The notes under the pieces: generated by a model
What the model saw: the letters and a program-made list of their open reading frames with translations, nothing else
Told to the model about the DNA's origin: nothing
Database searches by the model: none
In this document: positions 18,107 to 26,647 of the stretch, piece by piece
How the letters are laid out: each line of letters opens with the position of its first letter
Numbering within the stretch: the stretch's first letter is position 1
DNA from: Desulfovibrio sp. JY
Lineage (GTDB): Bacteria > Desulfobacterota > Desulfovibrionia > Desulfovibrionales > Desulfovibrionaceae
Assembly (NCBI GenBank): GCA_021730285.1
Contig: CP082962.1
Location: 2,046,001 to 2,110,000 of the forward strand
DNA length: 64,000 nucleotides
Direction of reading: 5' to 3'
Position numbers and translations under genes: made by a program

Positions 18107-18979
18107 TTAACAGTATTGGTCCGGGGCTGGCAAGGGGGAAGCTGCCGGGAAATGGCGTTCTTTGGCCATTTGCGCCAACTCGTGCAAATGCGAAAGCGCT
18201 TTGGCCCCGGTTTTGCCCATGGCCAGGCTCAGCTCGCCCACATAGGCGGCGATGTGGGCCCGGATGACGGCCTCGTTTTTTTCCCGGGCCAGAAGCCGGG
18301 CCAGGGGAGCCACCAGTTCCGGCTCCTCCCGGGCGGCCAGGAGGCTCTCGCGCAGCAGCTCCCCAAGCGCCGCCAGCCGCGCCTGCCCCAGGCTCTTCCT
18401 GGCCAGGATCACCCCCAGCGGCACGGGCACGTCCGGCAGGCGCGCCTGCCACCATTGGCCAAGGTCGAGGACCAGGCGCAGGCCATGGTCGGCGGCGGCC
18501 AGGGCGGTTTCGTGGATGAGCAGCCCCGCTTCGGCCCGGCCTGAGCGCACCGCGTCCACGATGGCGTCGTAGCGCACCGGGACAAAGGCGGCGTCCGGGG
18601 TCGGCAGGCCGGGATCGTCGCCGGCCAGGGCGGCCCGCAGCAGCGTCGCCGCCGTGGTGCGCAGTCCCGGCACGGCCACCGTCCGGGGCCGGCCGGAGAA
18701 ATTCTTGTCGACCACCAGCTTGGGGCCGGCCCCGAAGCCGAAGGCCGCGCCCGAGGGCAGCACAGCGTAGCTCTGCGCCAGGGGCGCGGCCATGGCCGCC
18801 GACACCTTGACCACGTCGTAGGTCCCGGCCAGGGCGGCTTCGTTTAAGGTTTCCACATCCTCGAAGGCAAAGGCGGCGCGGGCGTCCGGCAAGCCCACCC
18901 GGCCGAGAATCCAGGCCCCGAAGATGACCACATCGTTGGGGCAGGGGGAAATGGCGACGGAAAGGACATCGCTTGGCAC
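18107..18979 (-). CDS. mqnD: 1,4-dihydroxy-6-naphthoate synthase of the futalosine pathway
   Basis: 290 residues. The N-terminal SPCPNDVVIFGAWILG is the MqnD signature; the rest is a periplasmic-binding-protein-like two-lobed fold but without a signal peptide. It converts cyclic dehypoxanthine futalosine to 1,4-dihydroxy-6-naphthoate. The start is a GTG with GAGG upstream. It lies 15 bases after mqnB. Confidence 0.93.
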   Translation of the reverse strand: MPSDVLSVAISPCPNDVVIFGAWILGRVGLPDARAAFAFEDVETLNEAALAGTYDVVKVSAAMAAPLAQSYAVLPSGAAFGFGAGPKLVVDKNFSGRPRTVAVPGLRTTAATLLRAALAGDDPGLPTPDAAFVPVRYDAIVDAVRSGRAEAGLLIHETALAAADHGLRLVLDLGQWWQARLPDVPVPLGVILARKSLGQARLAALGELLRESLLAAREEPELVAPLARLLAREKNEAVIRAHIAAYVGELSLAMGKTGAKALSHLHELAQMAKERHFPAASPLPAPDQYC

Positions 18980-18994
18980 GGCGAACCTCGGTGC

Positions 18995-19720
18995 TCAGGA
19001 AAGAAGTCGGTCGGCGGCGCGGCCAAGAGCGGCCAGGGCCCCGGACAGGTCCCAGTCTTCCGGCGGACGCGAGCCGACCTTGTTGGAGATAGCGCGCAGT
19101 TCCAGAAACGGCACGCCGGCCAGGGACGCGGCCATGGCCACGGCGAAGCCCTCCATGGACTCGGTTGCGGCTTTGTATTTGCGGGAAAGGATCGCGGCCC
19201 GGTCCGGTTCGCCGGAAACCCCGGCCACGGTGACGGCGGCGCCCAGGGCGCAGCCGTCGGGGAGGCGCAGGCCCATGGCCGTCGCGCCGGCATCGGGGGC
19301 AAGGACCATGTGGTCGAAGACCGGGGCGCCGGCGAGGGTCAGCTGGGGAAAGCCCAGGCCCTGGGTGTCCACACCGGCCTTGGCCCGCAGGCCGTATTCG
19401 GGAAACGCCTCGGCCGTGGCCGCGACGATCCCCCTAAGGGGCGCGGCCGCGAAGTCGAAGCTCCCGGCCAGCCCCAGGTTGATCACGCCCGAAACGGACG
19501 TCCCCAGCCGGCCGAGGGCCAGGCCCAGGCTGGCGGCGGCGGCCACCGGGCCGACCCCGGTGACGCACACCAGGTGCTCGCGTCCGCCGCGACGCCAGAA
19601 AACGTTCCCCCCCGGCTCCGGCGCGGCCGGCGCGCCGAGCGGCGACAGCGCCGCCTTGTATTCCTTGGCCGTGGCCAGGACGATGACCAGGGGCGAATCG
19701 GTGTGTTGTGCCTGCGTCAT
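18995..19720 (-). CDS. mqnB: Futalosine hydrolase
   Basis: 241 residues of the nucleoside phosphorylase/hydrolase fold. GVGPVAAAASLGLAL, INLGLAGSFD, the catalytic ESMEGFAVAMAA segment and RAISNKVGSR are all present. It cleaves futalosine to dehypoxanthine futalosine and hypoxanthine in menaquinone synthesis. Its position directly before mqnD supports this over the related MTA/SAH nucleosidase. It starts ten bases after the nucleotide-sugar dehydrogenase stop. Confidence 0.92.
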   Translation of the reverse strand: MTQAQHTDSPLVIVLATAKEYKAALSPLGAPAAPEPGGNVFWRRGGREHLVCVTGVGPVAAAASLGLALGRLGTSVSGVINLGLAGSFDFAAAPLRGIVAATAEAFPEYGLRAKAGVDTQGLGFPQLTLAGAPVFDHMVLAPDAGATAMGLRLPDGCALGAAVTVAGVSGEPDRAAILSRKYKAATESMEGFAVAMAASLAGVPFLELRAISNKVGSRPPEDWDLSGALAALGRAADRLLS

Positions 19721-19730
19721 GACGATGGGA

Positions 19731-21044
19731 TTAGAGACGCCAGTAGCGGAAGCCGGCGGCCTCTCCGGCGGCGCGGTCGAAAATGCCCTTGACGTCCACC
19801 AGGATGGGATCGACGTTCGCCCGGAACCAGCCGGCGAGATCGGTCAGGGAGAGGCCCTTGAAGGCGTCGTGGCCCACGGCGACAATGAGGGCGTCCAGGT
19901 CGCGCAGTTCTTCCATGGGCACGAGGGTCAGGCCGTATTCCTCCCGGGCTTCCTCGGGCGAGGCCATGGGATCATGGATGAGCACGTGCATGCGGAATTC
20001 GCAGAGCTCGCGCACGATGTCCACGACCTTGGTGTTGCGAAGATCGGGCACGTTTTCCTTGAAGGTGAGCCCGAGTATGCCGATGCGCGGCGTGGTCGTG
20101 CGGCATTCCGCGCGAATGATGAGCTTCATCGTGGCCTCGGCCACGTGCTTGCCCATGGAATCGTTGATGCGCCGCCCGGCCGGAATGACCTGGGGATGCA
20201 GGTTCAGGCTCTGGGCCTTGTAGAGCAGGTAGTAGGGGTCCACGCCGATGCAGTGGCCGCCGACGAGGCCGGGCCGAAACGGCAGGAAGTTCCATTTGCT
20301 CCCGGCGGCTTCGAGCACGTCGGTGGTGTCGATGTCCAGCCGTTCGCAGATAAGCGACAGCTCGTTCATGAGCGCGATGTTGATGTCGCGCTGGGTGTTT
20401 TCGATGACCTTGGCCGCCTCGGCCACCTTGATGCTCGGGGCCTTGTGGATGCCCGCCGTGACCACCGTGCCGTAGACTTCGGCCAGGAGGTCGGTCACCT
20501 CCGGGGTTTGGCCGGAGACGATTTTCACCACGGTTTTTAAGGTGTGGACCTTGTCGCCGGGGTTGATGCGCTCGGGCGAGTAGCCGATGAAAAAGTCCTT
20601 GCCGGCGGCAAGTCCGCAGCCCTTCTCCAGAAGCGGCTGGCAGACTTCCTCGGTGAGTCCGGGGTAGACCGTGGATTCGTAGACCACCACCGAACCGGGG
20701 GTGAGGTGTTCGCCCAGCAGCGTGGACGCCTCGACGAGGGGGCCGAGTTCCGGCACCCGGTTGGCGTTTATGGGCGTGGGCACGGCCACGATGAAAAATT
20801 TGCAGGCGGAAAGATCGGCCGGGTCGCTGGTGTAGCGGACCGTCGCGGCGGCGAGGTCGGCCGGCTCGACTTCCAGGGTGCTGTCCTGGCCGTTTTCAAG
20901 CTCCGCGACGCGGGCGGCCTTGATGTCGAAACCGACCACGTCGAAATGCCGGGACAGGGCCACGGCCAGCGGCAGGCCGACATAGCCGAGGCCGATGACG
21001 GCAATGGGGGCATTTTTCTCGCGGATGTCCTCGAAAGTGATCAA
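19731..21044 (-). CDS. Nucleotide-sugar 6-dehydrogenase (UDP-HexNAc dehydrogenase, WbpA/TviB type)
   Basis: About 437 residues. NAD-binding IAVIGLGYVGLPLA is near the N-terminus; the catalytic cysteine sits in VGGHCIGVDPYY; GLTFKENVPDLRN is in the C-terminal substrate domain. It oxidises a UDP-N-acetylhexosamine or UDP-glucose C6 to the uronate for surface polysaccharide. AAGGAG lies nine bases before a TTG (LITFEDI), which matches family starts beginning ITFEDI better than the ATG at 21062, which overlaps that ribosome site. It leads a run of tightly spaced minus-strand genes into menaquinone synthesis, with no obvious pathway link. Confidence 0.9.
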   Translation of the reverse strand: MITFEDIREKNAPIAVIGLGYVGLPLAVALSRHFDVVGFDIKAARVAELENGQDSTLEVEPADLAAATVRYTSDPADLSACKFFIVAVPTPINANRVPELGPLVEASTLLGEHLTPGSVVVYESTVYPGLTEEVCQPLLEKGCGLAAGKDFFIGYSPERINPGDKVHTLKTVVKIVSGQTPEVTDLLAEVYGTVVTAGIHKAPSIKVAEAAKVIENTQRDINIALMNELSLICERLDIDTTDVLEAAGSKWNFLPFRPGLVGGHCIGVDPYYLLYKAQSLNLHPQVIPAGRRINDSMGKHVAEATMKLIIRAECRTTTPRIGILGLTFKENVPDLRNTKVVDIVRELCEFRMHVLIHDPMASPEEAREEYGLTLVPMEELRDLDALIVAVGHDAFKGLSLTDLAGWFRANVDPILVDVKGIFDRAAGEAAGFRYWRL

Positions 21045-21165
21045 TGTCGTGTGCTCCTTCATAAGGGAATGGCTGAGAAGCGGTTTCGGGCCGGATAGCC
21101 CAAAGTCCGGCGGGGGGCAAGGCGGACGTATTTACTTGTCCCGGCCGAACCCGTATCCTCGCTCC

Positions 21166-21369
21166 ATGCATTTCGAATGGAAAATTTTTCTGACGGCCTT
21201 GGGCTTGGCGTTTATTCTGGAGGGCCTGCCGTATTTTCTGGCGGCCGAAAAGATGCCCGAGGTGCTGCGCGCGCTTTCCGAGCGCAAGCCCCGCGAACTG
21301 CGCATGCTCGGCATGACCGCCATGCTGGTCGGGCTGCTGCTCATTATCGTGCTGCGCGGAGCGGGCTGA
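21166..21369 (+). CDS. DUF2065 inner-membrane protein (YjeT-like)
   Basis: 67 residues with two predicted membrane helices (about 5-22 and 46-64) and a short basic linker. The pattern LEGLPYFLAAEKMPEVLRAL, then RMLGMTAMLVGLLLI, is that of DUF2065. E. coli YjeT lies near hflKC; there is no such neighbour here and no known function. It stands alone, divergent from the dehydrogenase gene, and is followed by a stop-associated hairpin. Confidence 0.82.
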   Translation: MHFEWKIFLTALGLAFILEGLPYFLAAEKMPEVLRALSERKPRELRMLGMTAMLVGLLLIIVLRGAG

Positions 21370-21385
21370 GGCGCTGCGTCATCGA

Positions 21386-21456
21386 CCGGGGGAGGGGACC
21401 CTTTTTTGCAAAAAAGGGTCCCCTCCCCCGGACCCCCACCCTCCCAAAAAACTCTT
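21386..21456 (+). terminator. Dispersed stop-codon-associated hairpin R3, after the DUF2065 gene
   Basis: Perfect CCGGGGGAGGGGACCC...GGGTCCCCTCCCCCGG stem with a TTTTTTGCAAAAAA apex (21386-21431), then C-rich DNA and CCCAAAAAACTC. It starts 16 bases past the stop. Confidence 0.75.
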
Positions 21457-21527
21457 TATAGGGTCGGTGGCGGAAGAACTTCGATGATCTTGTCCCAATC
21501 GTTTTCCTGCCTGCAACGATACCCGTT

Positions 21528-21595
21528 GAAAGTTTTTGAAGGGGGTCCAGGGGGAAACTTTTTCCAAAAAGTTTCCCCCTGGCCGCCGGAGGCAT
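21528..21595 (-). terminator. Dispersed stop-codon-associated hairpin R4, after menG
   Basis: Read from the menG stop it gives ATGCCTCCGGCGGCCAGG, a perfect GGGGGAAACTTTTT hairpin, CCTGGACCCCC, then the AAAAACTTTC tail. This is nearly identical to copies at 26535, 32682 and 42664. Confidence 0.75.
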
Positions 21596-21620
21596 TCTTC
21601 CTTCTTTCTCCCGTCCCTGC

Positions 21621-22340
21621 TTACTCCGCCTTGACCCCGGCGTGCACGAACACGATGCCTCCGGTCATGGCCCGGTAGGACACCTCGGCGAATCCCGCCT
21701 GGCGCATCTGTTCGGCCAGGGCCGCTTCGTCCGGGAATTCGCGGATCGTTTCGGCGAGGTACAGGTAGGCCTCGTCGTCGCCGGAGATCAGTTTGCCGAT
21801 TTTCGGCAGCACCCGGCGCAGATAGAAATTGTAGCAGCCGCCCCACAGCCGGCGTTTGCCCGTGCCGAATTCCAGCACCATGAGCCGCCCGCCGGGCCGC
21901 AGCACCCGGGCCAGTTCCCGGAAGGCGTTCTCCCGGGGGCGGATGTTGCGGATGCCGAACGCGATGGTCGCCCCGGCCACGGACGCGTCCGGAAGCGGCA
22001 GGGCCAGGCCGTCGCCGAGCACCGGATGGATGCGGCGGCCAAGGTGCGGCGGAATCTTGGTCTTCCCCCGCACGAGCATGGGCAGGCAGGGGTCCACGGC
22101 CACGACCTGCCGGTCGCACTGTCCGGCCAGCATGATGGAGACGTCGAGGGTGCCGGCGGCCAGATCCAGGACCGGCCCGGCCGGCAGGCCCGGGGCGGCG
22201 AGCGCCCGCACCATGGCCCGTCTCCAGGCGATGTCGCAGCCGGCCGAGAGCAGGTGGTTGAGCAGGTCGTAGGAGCCGGCCACGCGGCCGAACATGCCGG
22301 CCACGCGCCGCGCGTCGCCGGGCGTTGGCAGATCAGCCAT
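21621..22340 (-). CDS. menG: Demethylmenaquinone methyltransferase (UbiE/MenG family)
   Basis: 239 residues. The class I SAM-binding motif LDLAAGTLDVS is near 58; GIRNIRPRENAFRELARVLRPGGRLMVLEF is characteristic of UbiE/COQ5/MenG, as is the N-terminal FGRVAGSYDLLNHLLS. It performs the last C-methylation of menaquinone. With mqnB, mqnD and the polyprenyl synthase about 2 kb away, the window holds several late pathway steps. Its start overlaps the stop of the small gene upstream by eight bases. Confidence 0.93.
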   Translation of the reverse strand: MADLPTPGDARRVAGMFGRVAGSYDLLNHLLSAGCDIAWRRAMVRALAAPGLPAGPVLDLAAGTLDVSIMLAGQCDRQVVAVDPCLPMLVRGKTKIPPHLGRRIHPVLGDGLALPLPDASVAGATIAFGIRNIRPRENAFRELARVLRPGGRLMVLEFGTGKRRLWGGCYNFYLRRVLPKIGKLISGDDEAYLYLAETIREFPDEAALAEQMRQAGFAEVSYRAMTGGIVFVHAGVKAE

Positions 22341-22518
22341 CGTCGCGTCCGCCTTCTGCGGTCCCGGTCCCCTCGGACCGGCTGATCACCCGCAGCACTT
22401 CCTCGTATATCGGGCCGAAATGCTCGGTGAAATTCCCGGGCGAAATGCGGCCGGTTTCCACGAACTTGACCACGATTTCCTTGGTCACCTGCAAGGCCAG
22501 GTTTTCCCGTTTGTCCAA
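22333..22518 (-). CDS. Small conserved-looking protein translationally coupled to menG
   Basis: 61 residues. The start is a TTG with GGAGGT seven bases upstream (LDKRENLALQVTKEIVVKF). The acidic, helical-looking sequence continues GRISPGNFTEHFGPIYEEVLRV and ends in a low-complexity tail. No family is recognised with certainty. It overlaps the menG start by eight bases, so the two are surely co-expressed and may be functionally linked. Confidence 0.7.
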   Translation of the reverse strand: MDKRENLALQVTKEIVVKFVETGRISPGNFTEHFGPIYEEVLRVISRSEGTGTAEGGRDDG

Positions 22519-22563
22519 GCGTCCACCTCCAGAGAAGAAAAACCCGCCCGGTTGGGGAAATGG

Positions 22564-22580
22564 CCTTGGACCGTCCAAGG
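22564..22580. promoter_or_regulatory. Palindrome in the divergent region before the CydA-like genes
   Basis: CCTTGGA-CCG-TCCAAGG is a perfect 7-3-7 inverted repeat between the divergent minus-strand menG operon and the plus-strand membrane-protein operon. It could be an operator or the apex of a longer GC stem. The surrounding CCCGCCC/GGGCGGG also pairs. No regulator is assigned. Confidence 0.3.
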
Positions 22581-22814
22581 GCAAGGGCCGGGCGGGAAAA
22601 GGGAAAAACCAGGGGAGGCACTCCCCTTTTTTGCGCCCGGCCTAGCATGGCTTGGCCCGGACGTCGAGGGCCGGGCCAAGGGCGGCGGCGGGGCGTTTTT
22701 TGCGGGCGCGATTATTGTGGGACGCGGCGGGATCACGTAAGGTTCCGCAAAATCGCCGATCCCGTAACCGACCGCCGCGTTTGAGGTCGTGCGCGGGCAA
22801 GGAGTCTTGCCGCC

Positions 22815-23864
22815 ATGCATCCGTCTCTCGCCGCCCCTCCCGGTCTGGCCTTGCCGTCACCCTGGGGAATTTTCGAAATCCTGCTGCTTGTCACCTTCGC
22901 GGCCCATCTGCTGGTCATGAACGTGGCGCTCGGCGGCACGCTGCTGCTTTTCTTCGCGCCGGGACCGGATCGGGGCGCGGCCGTGGCCCTGGGCAAAAGC
23001 CTGCCGACCGCCGTGGCCATCACCGTCAACCTCGGCATCCCGCCGCTTCTGTTCGCCACCGTGCTCTACGGCCATTTCCTCTACACCGCCGCCGTGCTTT
23101 CGGCCTCGGTCTGGCTGTCGCTTTTTCTGGTGGTCATGGTCGCCTATGCGCTCCTCTACCGGGCCCAACCCCGGCTGGCCGCCAAAGGATCGAACGCGAT
23201 CGTCGTCCTGGCCGCCTGTCTGCTGCTGGCGGCAAGCCTCATTTTGGTCAACGTGTCCACCCTGTCCCAGCGCCCGGACGTCTGGAAGGCTTATTTCGAC
23301 CATTCCGGGGGCACGCTCGTCAATTTGACCGACCCGACGTTTATCCCGCGCTGGCTCCATTTCGTCACCGCCTCCCTGGCCGTGGCCGGGCTTTTCCTGG
23401 CGCTTGTAAGCCGCAAGGCGGCCGGCCGGGGGGACGGGGCCGCGTCCTGGCGGCTGCGCACCGGGCTAAAGTGGTTCACCCGGGGGACCATGGTCCAGTT
23501 CGCCGTGGGCATCTGGTTTCTGCTGGCCCTGCCCCAGGCGGTGATGCTGCGTTTTCTCGGCGCAAGCGGGCTGGCCACCTTTACGTTTTTTTGCGGCATA
23601 GCCCTGGGCGCGGCCTCGCTTTGGGCCGGGCTCAAGGAAAAGGTCGTGACGGCCGTCTGGCTGACCGCGACCACGGTGCTGGCCATGGCCTGCGTGCGCG
23701 AGCTTGTCCGACAGGCCTATCTGGCCCCGGATTTCAGCCCGGCCACGCTGCCGACGCTCAGCCAATGGGGCCCGTTTTTCATGTTCGCGGCCAGCGCCGT
23801 CTTTTCCGGCGGCGTCATCGTCTGGATGGTGGCCGCCTATCGCCGTCAGGCGGGGAGGGGCTAA
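22815..23864 (+). CDS. Polytopic membrane protein, partner of the CydA-like/octahaem protein
   Basis: 349 residues with about eight or nine hydrophobic helices. The first helix carries AAHLLVMNVALGGTLLLF. This resembles the His-containing first helix of the next gene product (HVFVAHFAVGGGLFLV), so the two membrane domains look related, as the paired subunits of bd-type quinol oxidases are. There is no CxxCH motif. It starts after AAGGAG and ends four bases before the next start, so the two genes are coupled. Likely the second membrane subunit of a quinone-linked electron-transfer complex; this is inference. Confidence 0.7.
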   Translation: MHPSLAAPPGLALPSPWGIFEILLLVTFAAHLLVMNVALGGTLLLFFAPGPDRGAAVALGKSLPTAVAITVNLGIPPLLFATVLYGHFLYTAAVLSASVWLSLFLVVMVAYALLYRAQPRLAAKGSNAIVVLAACLLLAASLILVNVSTLSQRPDVWKAYFDHSGGTLVNLTDPTFIPRWLHFVTASLAVAGLFLALVSRKAAGRGDGAASWRLRTGLKWFTRGTMVQFAVGIWFLLALPQAVMLRFLGASGLATFTFFCGIALGAASLWAGLKEKVVTAVWLTATTVLAMACVRELVRQAYLAPDFSPATLPTLSQWGPFFMFAASAVFSGGVIVWMVAAYRRQAGRG

Positions 23865-23867
23865 GCC

Positions 23868-26513
23868 ATGGATTATCCCGTCTGGCAACTGGCCGCGTTC
23901 GGCGGCGGCTTCTGGATCATCGTCATCGCCGTGCTTCACGTGTTCGTGGCCCATTTCGCCGTGGGCGGCGGACTGTTCCTGGTCCTGACCGAGGCCAGGG
24001 CGCGCCGGCTCGGCTCCGCGCCCCTGCTTGAGTATCTCCATCGCCACACCCGGTTTTTCCTGCTCCTCACCATGGTCTTCGGCGGACTTTCCGGTGTCGG
24101 CATCTGGCTGACGATCACTACGCTCGCGCCCCAGGCCACCCTCGTGCTGGTGCGCACCTTCGCCTGGGGCTGGGCCACGGAATGGGCGTTTTTCGCCGGC
24201 GAGATCGGAGCCCTGCTCGTCTATTATTACGGCTTCGACCGGCTCGACGCCAAGACCCACATGCGGGTGGGCTTTTTCTATTTTCTCTTCGCCTTCCTGT
24301 CGCTTTTCGCCATCAACGGCATCATCGGCTTCATGCTCACCCCGGGCCAGTGGCCGGTGACGCTTGATTTCTGGGACGGCTTTTTCAATCCCACCTTCTG
24401 GCCGTCCCTGGTGCTGCGCTCGGCGTTGGCCTTGCTTCTGGCCGGGCTGTTCGGCTTCGCCACGGCCCTTGGCATTCGCGACGAAGAGGCCCGGGAGATC
24501 ATGCTGCGCATGGCCTGCCGCTGGGTGGTCGCGGCCGCGCCGGTGCTGCTTCTTTCCGGCTGGTGGTACGTGGGCGTGTTGCCGGACGTGGTGCGCGCCT
24601 TCGTGCTGCATCGCTCCCTGGAAATCGCCTCCTACCGGGCGGCCTATCCCGTGCTGCTCGTGGCTCTGGCCGCCGGGGCGCTGGCCCTGGTGACGCGGCT
24701 GCCGCTTCGGTTGCGGCGCGTGTTCGCCGTGGTGCTGCTCCTTTTGGGCCTGGGCCTGGTCGGGACCTTCGAGACCATCCGCGAGGCGGCCCGGAAGCCC
24801 TGGCTCATCTACGGCCAGCTCTGGGCCACGGATATCCGGCCGTCGCGCGTCGCGCCCTACGACGCGCCGTTTCTGCCCCGGGCCAAATGGGCCAGGTTCA
24901 AGCGGGTCACCGCGGAAAACCGCTTGGCCGCCGGCAAGGAACTCTACGACCTGCAGTGTCTGGCCTGCCATTCCGTGGGCGGGCCGTTCAAGGACATCCG
25001 CAAATATACCGGTCATATCGGCGCGGCCGGCATGGCCGCCTACCTGACCGGGCAGGGCAAGCTCTTCACCCAGATGCCGCCTTTTCTCGGCGACAAGGAC
25101 GAGCGCGACGCCCTGGCCGCCTACATTGCCGAAGGCATCAACGGGAAAAAGCCGCTTAAGCCAAAGCCCGTGTCCATCGACCCGGTAACGGTCGACCTGC
25201 CGGCCTTTGACGCCGCCTCCTCGCCGTATCTCCTGATCGGCGTGAGCAGCCTGGGCATGGTGGCTACGGCCGGCTGCGACGGTTCGTTTTCGCTGGCCGT
25301 GCCGGGCGACACCCTGGAAGCGGTACTCATCAAACGCGACGTCATGCCCGAGGTGGTGACCAAGGACGTGACCGTGAGCTACGCCGCGCCCGAGGGTTTC
25401 AAGCACCCGTCGGCCCGGTCGGATTTCTGGAAGTATTCCAAGGCGCTTGTCGGCAAGAAGCTTCCGCCTGACGTGTCGCTGACGGGCCTGACGCCGGACG
25501 GCGAAATGAAGGCCGGGGACAAGCTCTTTGCCGCCGCCGGCATCCCGGTTACGCCCTATCCCGAAAAGGGCGGCGTGAACCCCTATCCGGTCTTCACCCT
25601 GGCGGCCAGGGACGCCAAGACCGGCGAGGTGCTGGCCACGACCAAGGCCGTGGCTCCGGCTTCCACGGAAATGCGCTGCTACACCTGCCATGGCGGGAGC
25701 TTCGGCGTGGACGGCGTCACCGGCGTGTCCAGGGAGACCGCCAAAGGCATCCTGGCCGTGCACGACCGGCGAAACGGCACGGACCTGTCCGCCCGGGCCG
25801 CCGCCGGCGATCCCGTGGCCTGCCAGAGCTGCCACCCCGACGCCGGGCCCAATGCCGGCGTTTCGGCCCGGGGCGGCAAGGCGCTGCTGTCGCTTTCCGC
25901 CGCCATCCACGGCTTCCACGCCTCCTACCTCGCCGGCGGCGACGCGACCGCCTGCGCCAACTGCCATCCCACGGCCCCGGACGGCGTGACCCAGGCCCAG
26001 CGCGACAACCACAGCGCGGCCGGCGTGACCTGCGTCAACTGCCACGGCTACATGGAGGACCACGCCCTGTCGCTGCTGCGCCACGAGCGCATGGTCGGCA
26101 AGAAGGCGGCGGACTGGCTCATGAAGCCACTTTCGCCGCGAAGCGTGGCCGCCGTATCCGACGTGAAGCCCCGGGCCGCCTGGATTCAGGAACCGGATTG
26201 CCTGACCTGCCACAAGGACTTCATGCTGCCCGGCAAGCACGCCACGGCGTTTAACACCTGGACGGCCAACGCCACGCAGCTTTTCCGCAACCGCAAGGAA
26301 TACACCGGCAACGTGCCCTGCGCGGCCTGCCACGGCAGCCCCCACGCCACCTTTGTCGCGGTCAACGACTACGGCATCGACATCAACAACATCCCCGGCA
26401 TGCAGTACATGGGCGCGCCCGGCGTGGTCGGCTCGGGCAAACGCTGCGACGTCTGCCATACCGTGGAGATGGAAGGCGGCGAGGTCCACCACCCGAATAT
26501 GGTGAAGGAATAG
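23868..26513 (+). CDS. CydA-like membrane domain fused to an octahaem c-type cytochrome
   Basis: 881 residues. Residues 1 to about 310 form a polytopic domain resembling CydA. It has a His-containing helix 1 (HVFVAHFAVGG), two glutamates in EWAFFAGEIGALL that parallel the E-x7-E of CydA helix 3, then YYYGFDRLDAKTHM, close to the FFGWDRL...HM of CydA. The remainder is periplasmic-type with eight CxxCH motifs starting at about 364, 604, 652, 696, 722, 778, 818 and 860. The first sits in a mono-haem c domain, and the other seven are clustered in the C-terminus. It probably exchanges electrons between the menaquinone pool and c-haems. The CydA quinol Q-loop is not evident. Direction and final acceptor are unknown. 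Confidence 0.8.
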   Translation: MDYPVWQLAAFGGGFWIIVIAVLHVFVAHFAVGGGLFLVLTEARARRLGSAPLLEYLHRHTRFFLLLTMVFGGLSGVGIWLTITTLAPQATLVLVRTFAWGWATEWAFFAGEIGALLVYYYGFDRLDAKTHMRVGFFYFLFAFLSLFAINGIIGFMLTPGQWPVTLDFWDGFFNPTFWPSLVLRSALALLLAGLFGFATALGIRDEEAREIMLRMACRWVVAAAPVLLLSGWWYVGVLPDVVRAFVLHRSLEIASYRAAYPVLLVALAAGALALVTRLPLRLRRVFAVVLLLLGLGLVGTFETIREAARKPWLIYGQLWATDIRPSRVAPYDAPFLPRAKWARFKRVTAENRLAAGKELYDLQCLACHSVGGPFKDIRKYTGHIGAAGMAAYLTGQGKLFTQMPPFLGDKDERDALAAYIAEGINGKKPLKPKPVSIDPVTVDLPAFDAASSPYLLIGVSSLGMVATAGCDGSFSLAVPGDTLEAVLIKRDVMPEVVTKDVTVSYAAPEGFKHPSARSDFWKYSKALVGKKLPPDVSLTGLTPDGEMKAGDKLFAAAGIPVTPYPEKGGVNPYPVFTLAARDAKTGEVLATTKAVAPASTEMRCYTCHGGSFGVDGVTGVSRETAKGILAVHDRRNGTDLSARAAAGDPVACQSCHPDAGPNAGVSARGGKALLSLSAAIHGFHASYLAGGDATACANCHPTAPDGVTQAQRDNHSAAGVTCVNCHGYMEDHALSLLRHERMVGKKAADWLMKPLSPRSVAAVSDVKPRAAWIQEPDCLTCHKDFMLPGKHATAFNTWTANATQLFRNRKEYTGNVPCAACHGSPHATFVAVNDYGIDINNIPGMQYMGAPGVVGSGKRCDVCHTVEMEGGEVHHPNMVKE

Positions 26514-26534
26514 GGGAGAGGGAGACGTTGGGAA

Positions 26535-26603
26535 GATGCCTCCGGCGGCCAGGGGGAAACTTTTTGAAAAAAGTTTCCCCCTGGACCCCCTCCAAAAACT
26601 TTC
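26535..26603 (+). terminator. Dispersed stop-codon-associated hairpin R5, after the octahaem gene
   Basis: ATGCCTCCGGCGGCCAGG, then a perfect GGGGGAAACTTTTT hairpin, CCTGGACCCCC, and the CCAAAAACTTTC tail, starting 22 bases past the stop. Confidence 0.75.
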
Positions 26604-26647
26604 AACGGGAAGTGGGGGGGGCGAGGAGAAAGGGAAGAGGAAATTCT

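Noticed and set aside
23466-26492. A 1008-codon minus-strand open frame opposite the CydA-like/octahaem genes
   Set aside because: It is antisense to genes with eight CxxCH motifs and membrane helices, and its own translation is Gly/His/Arg-rich without domains.
26536-26620. Short open frames starting MPPAARGKLF that recur at several sites
   Set aside because: They are translations of the hairpin repeat itself; similar reading frames appear at every copy of the subtype and lack ribosome sites.
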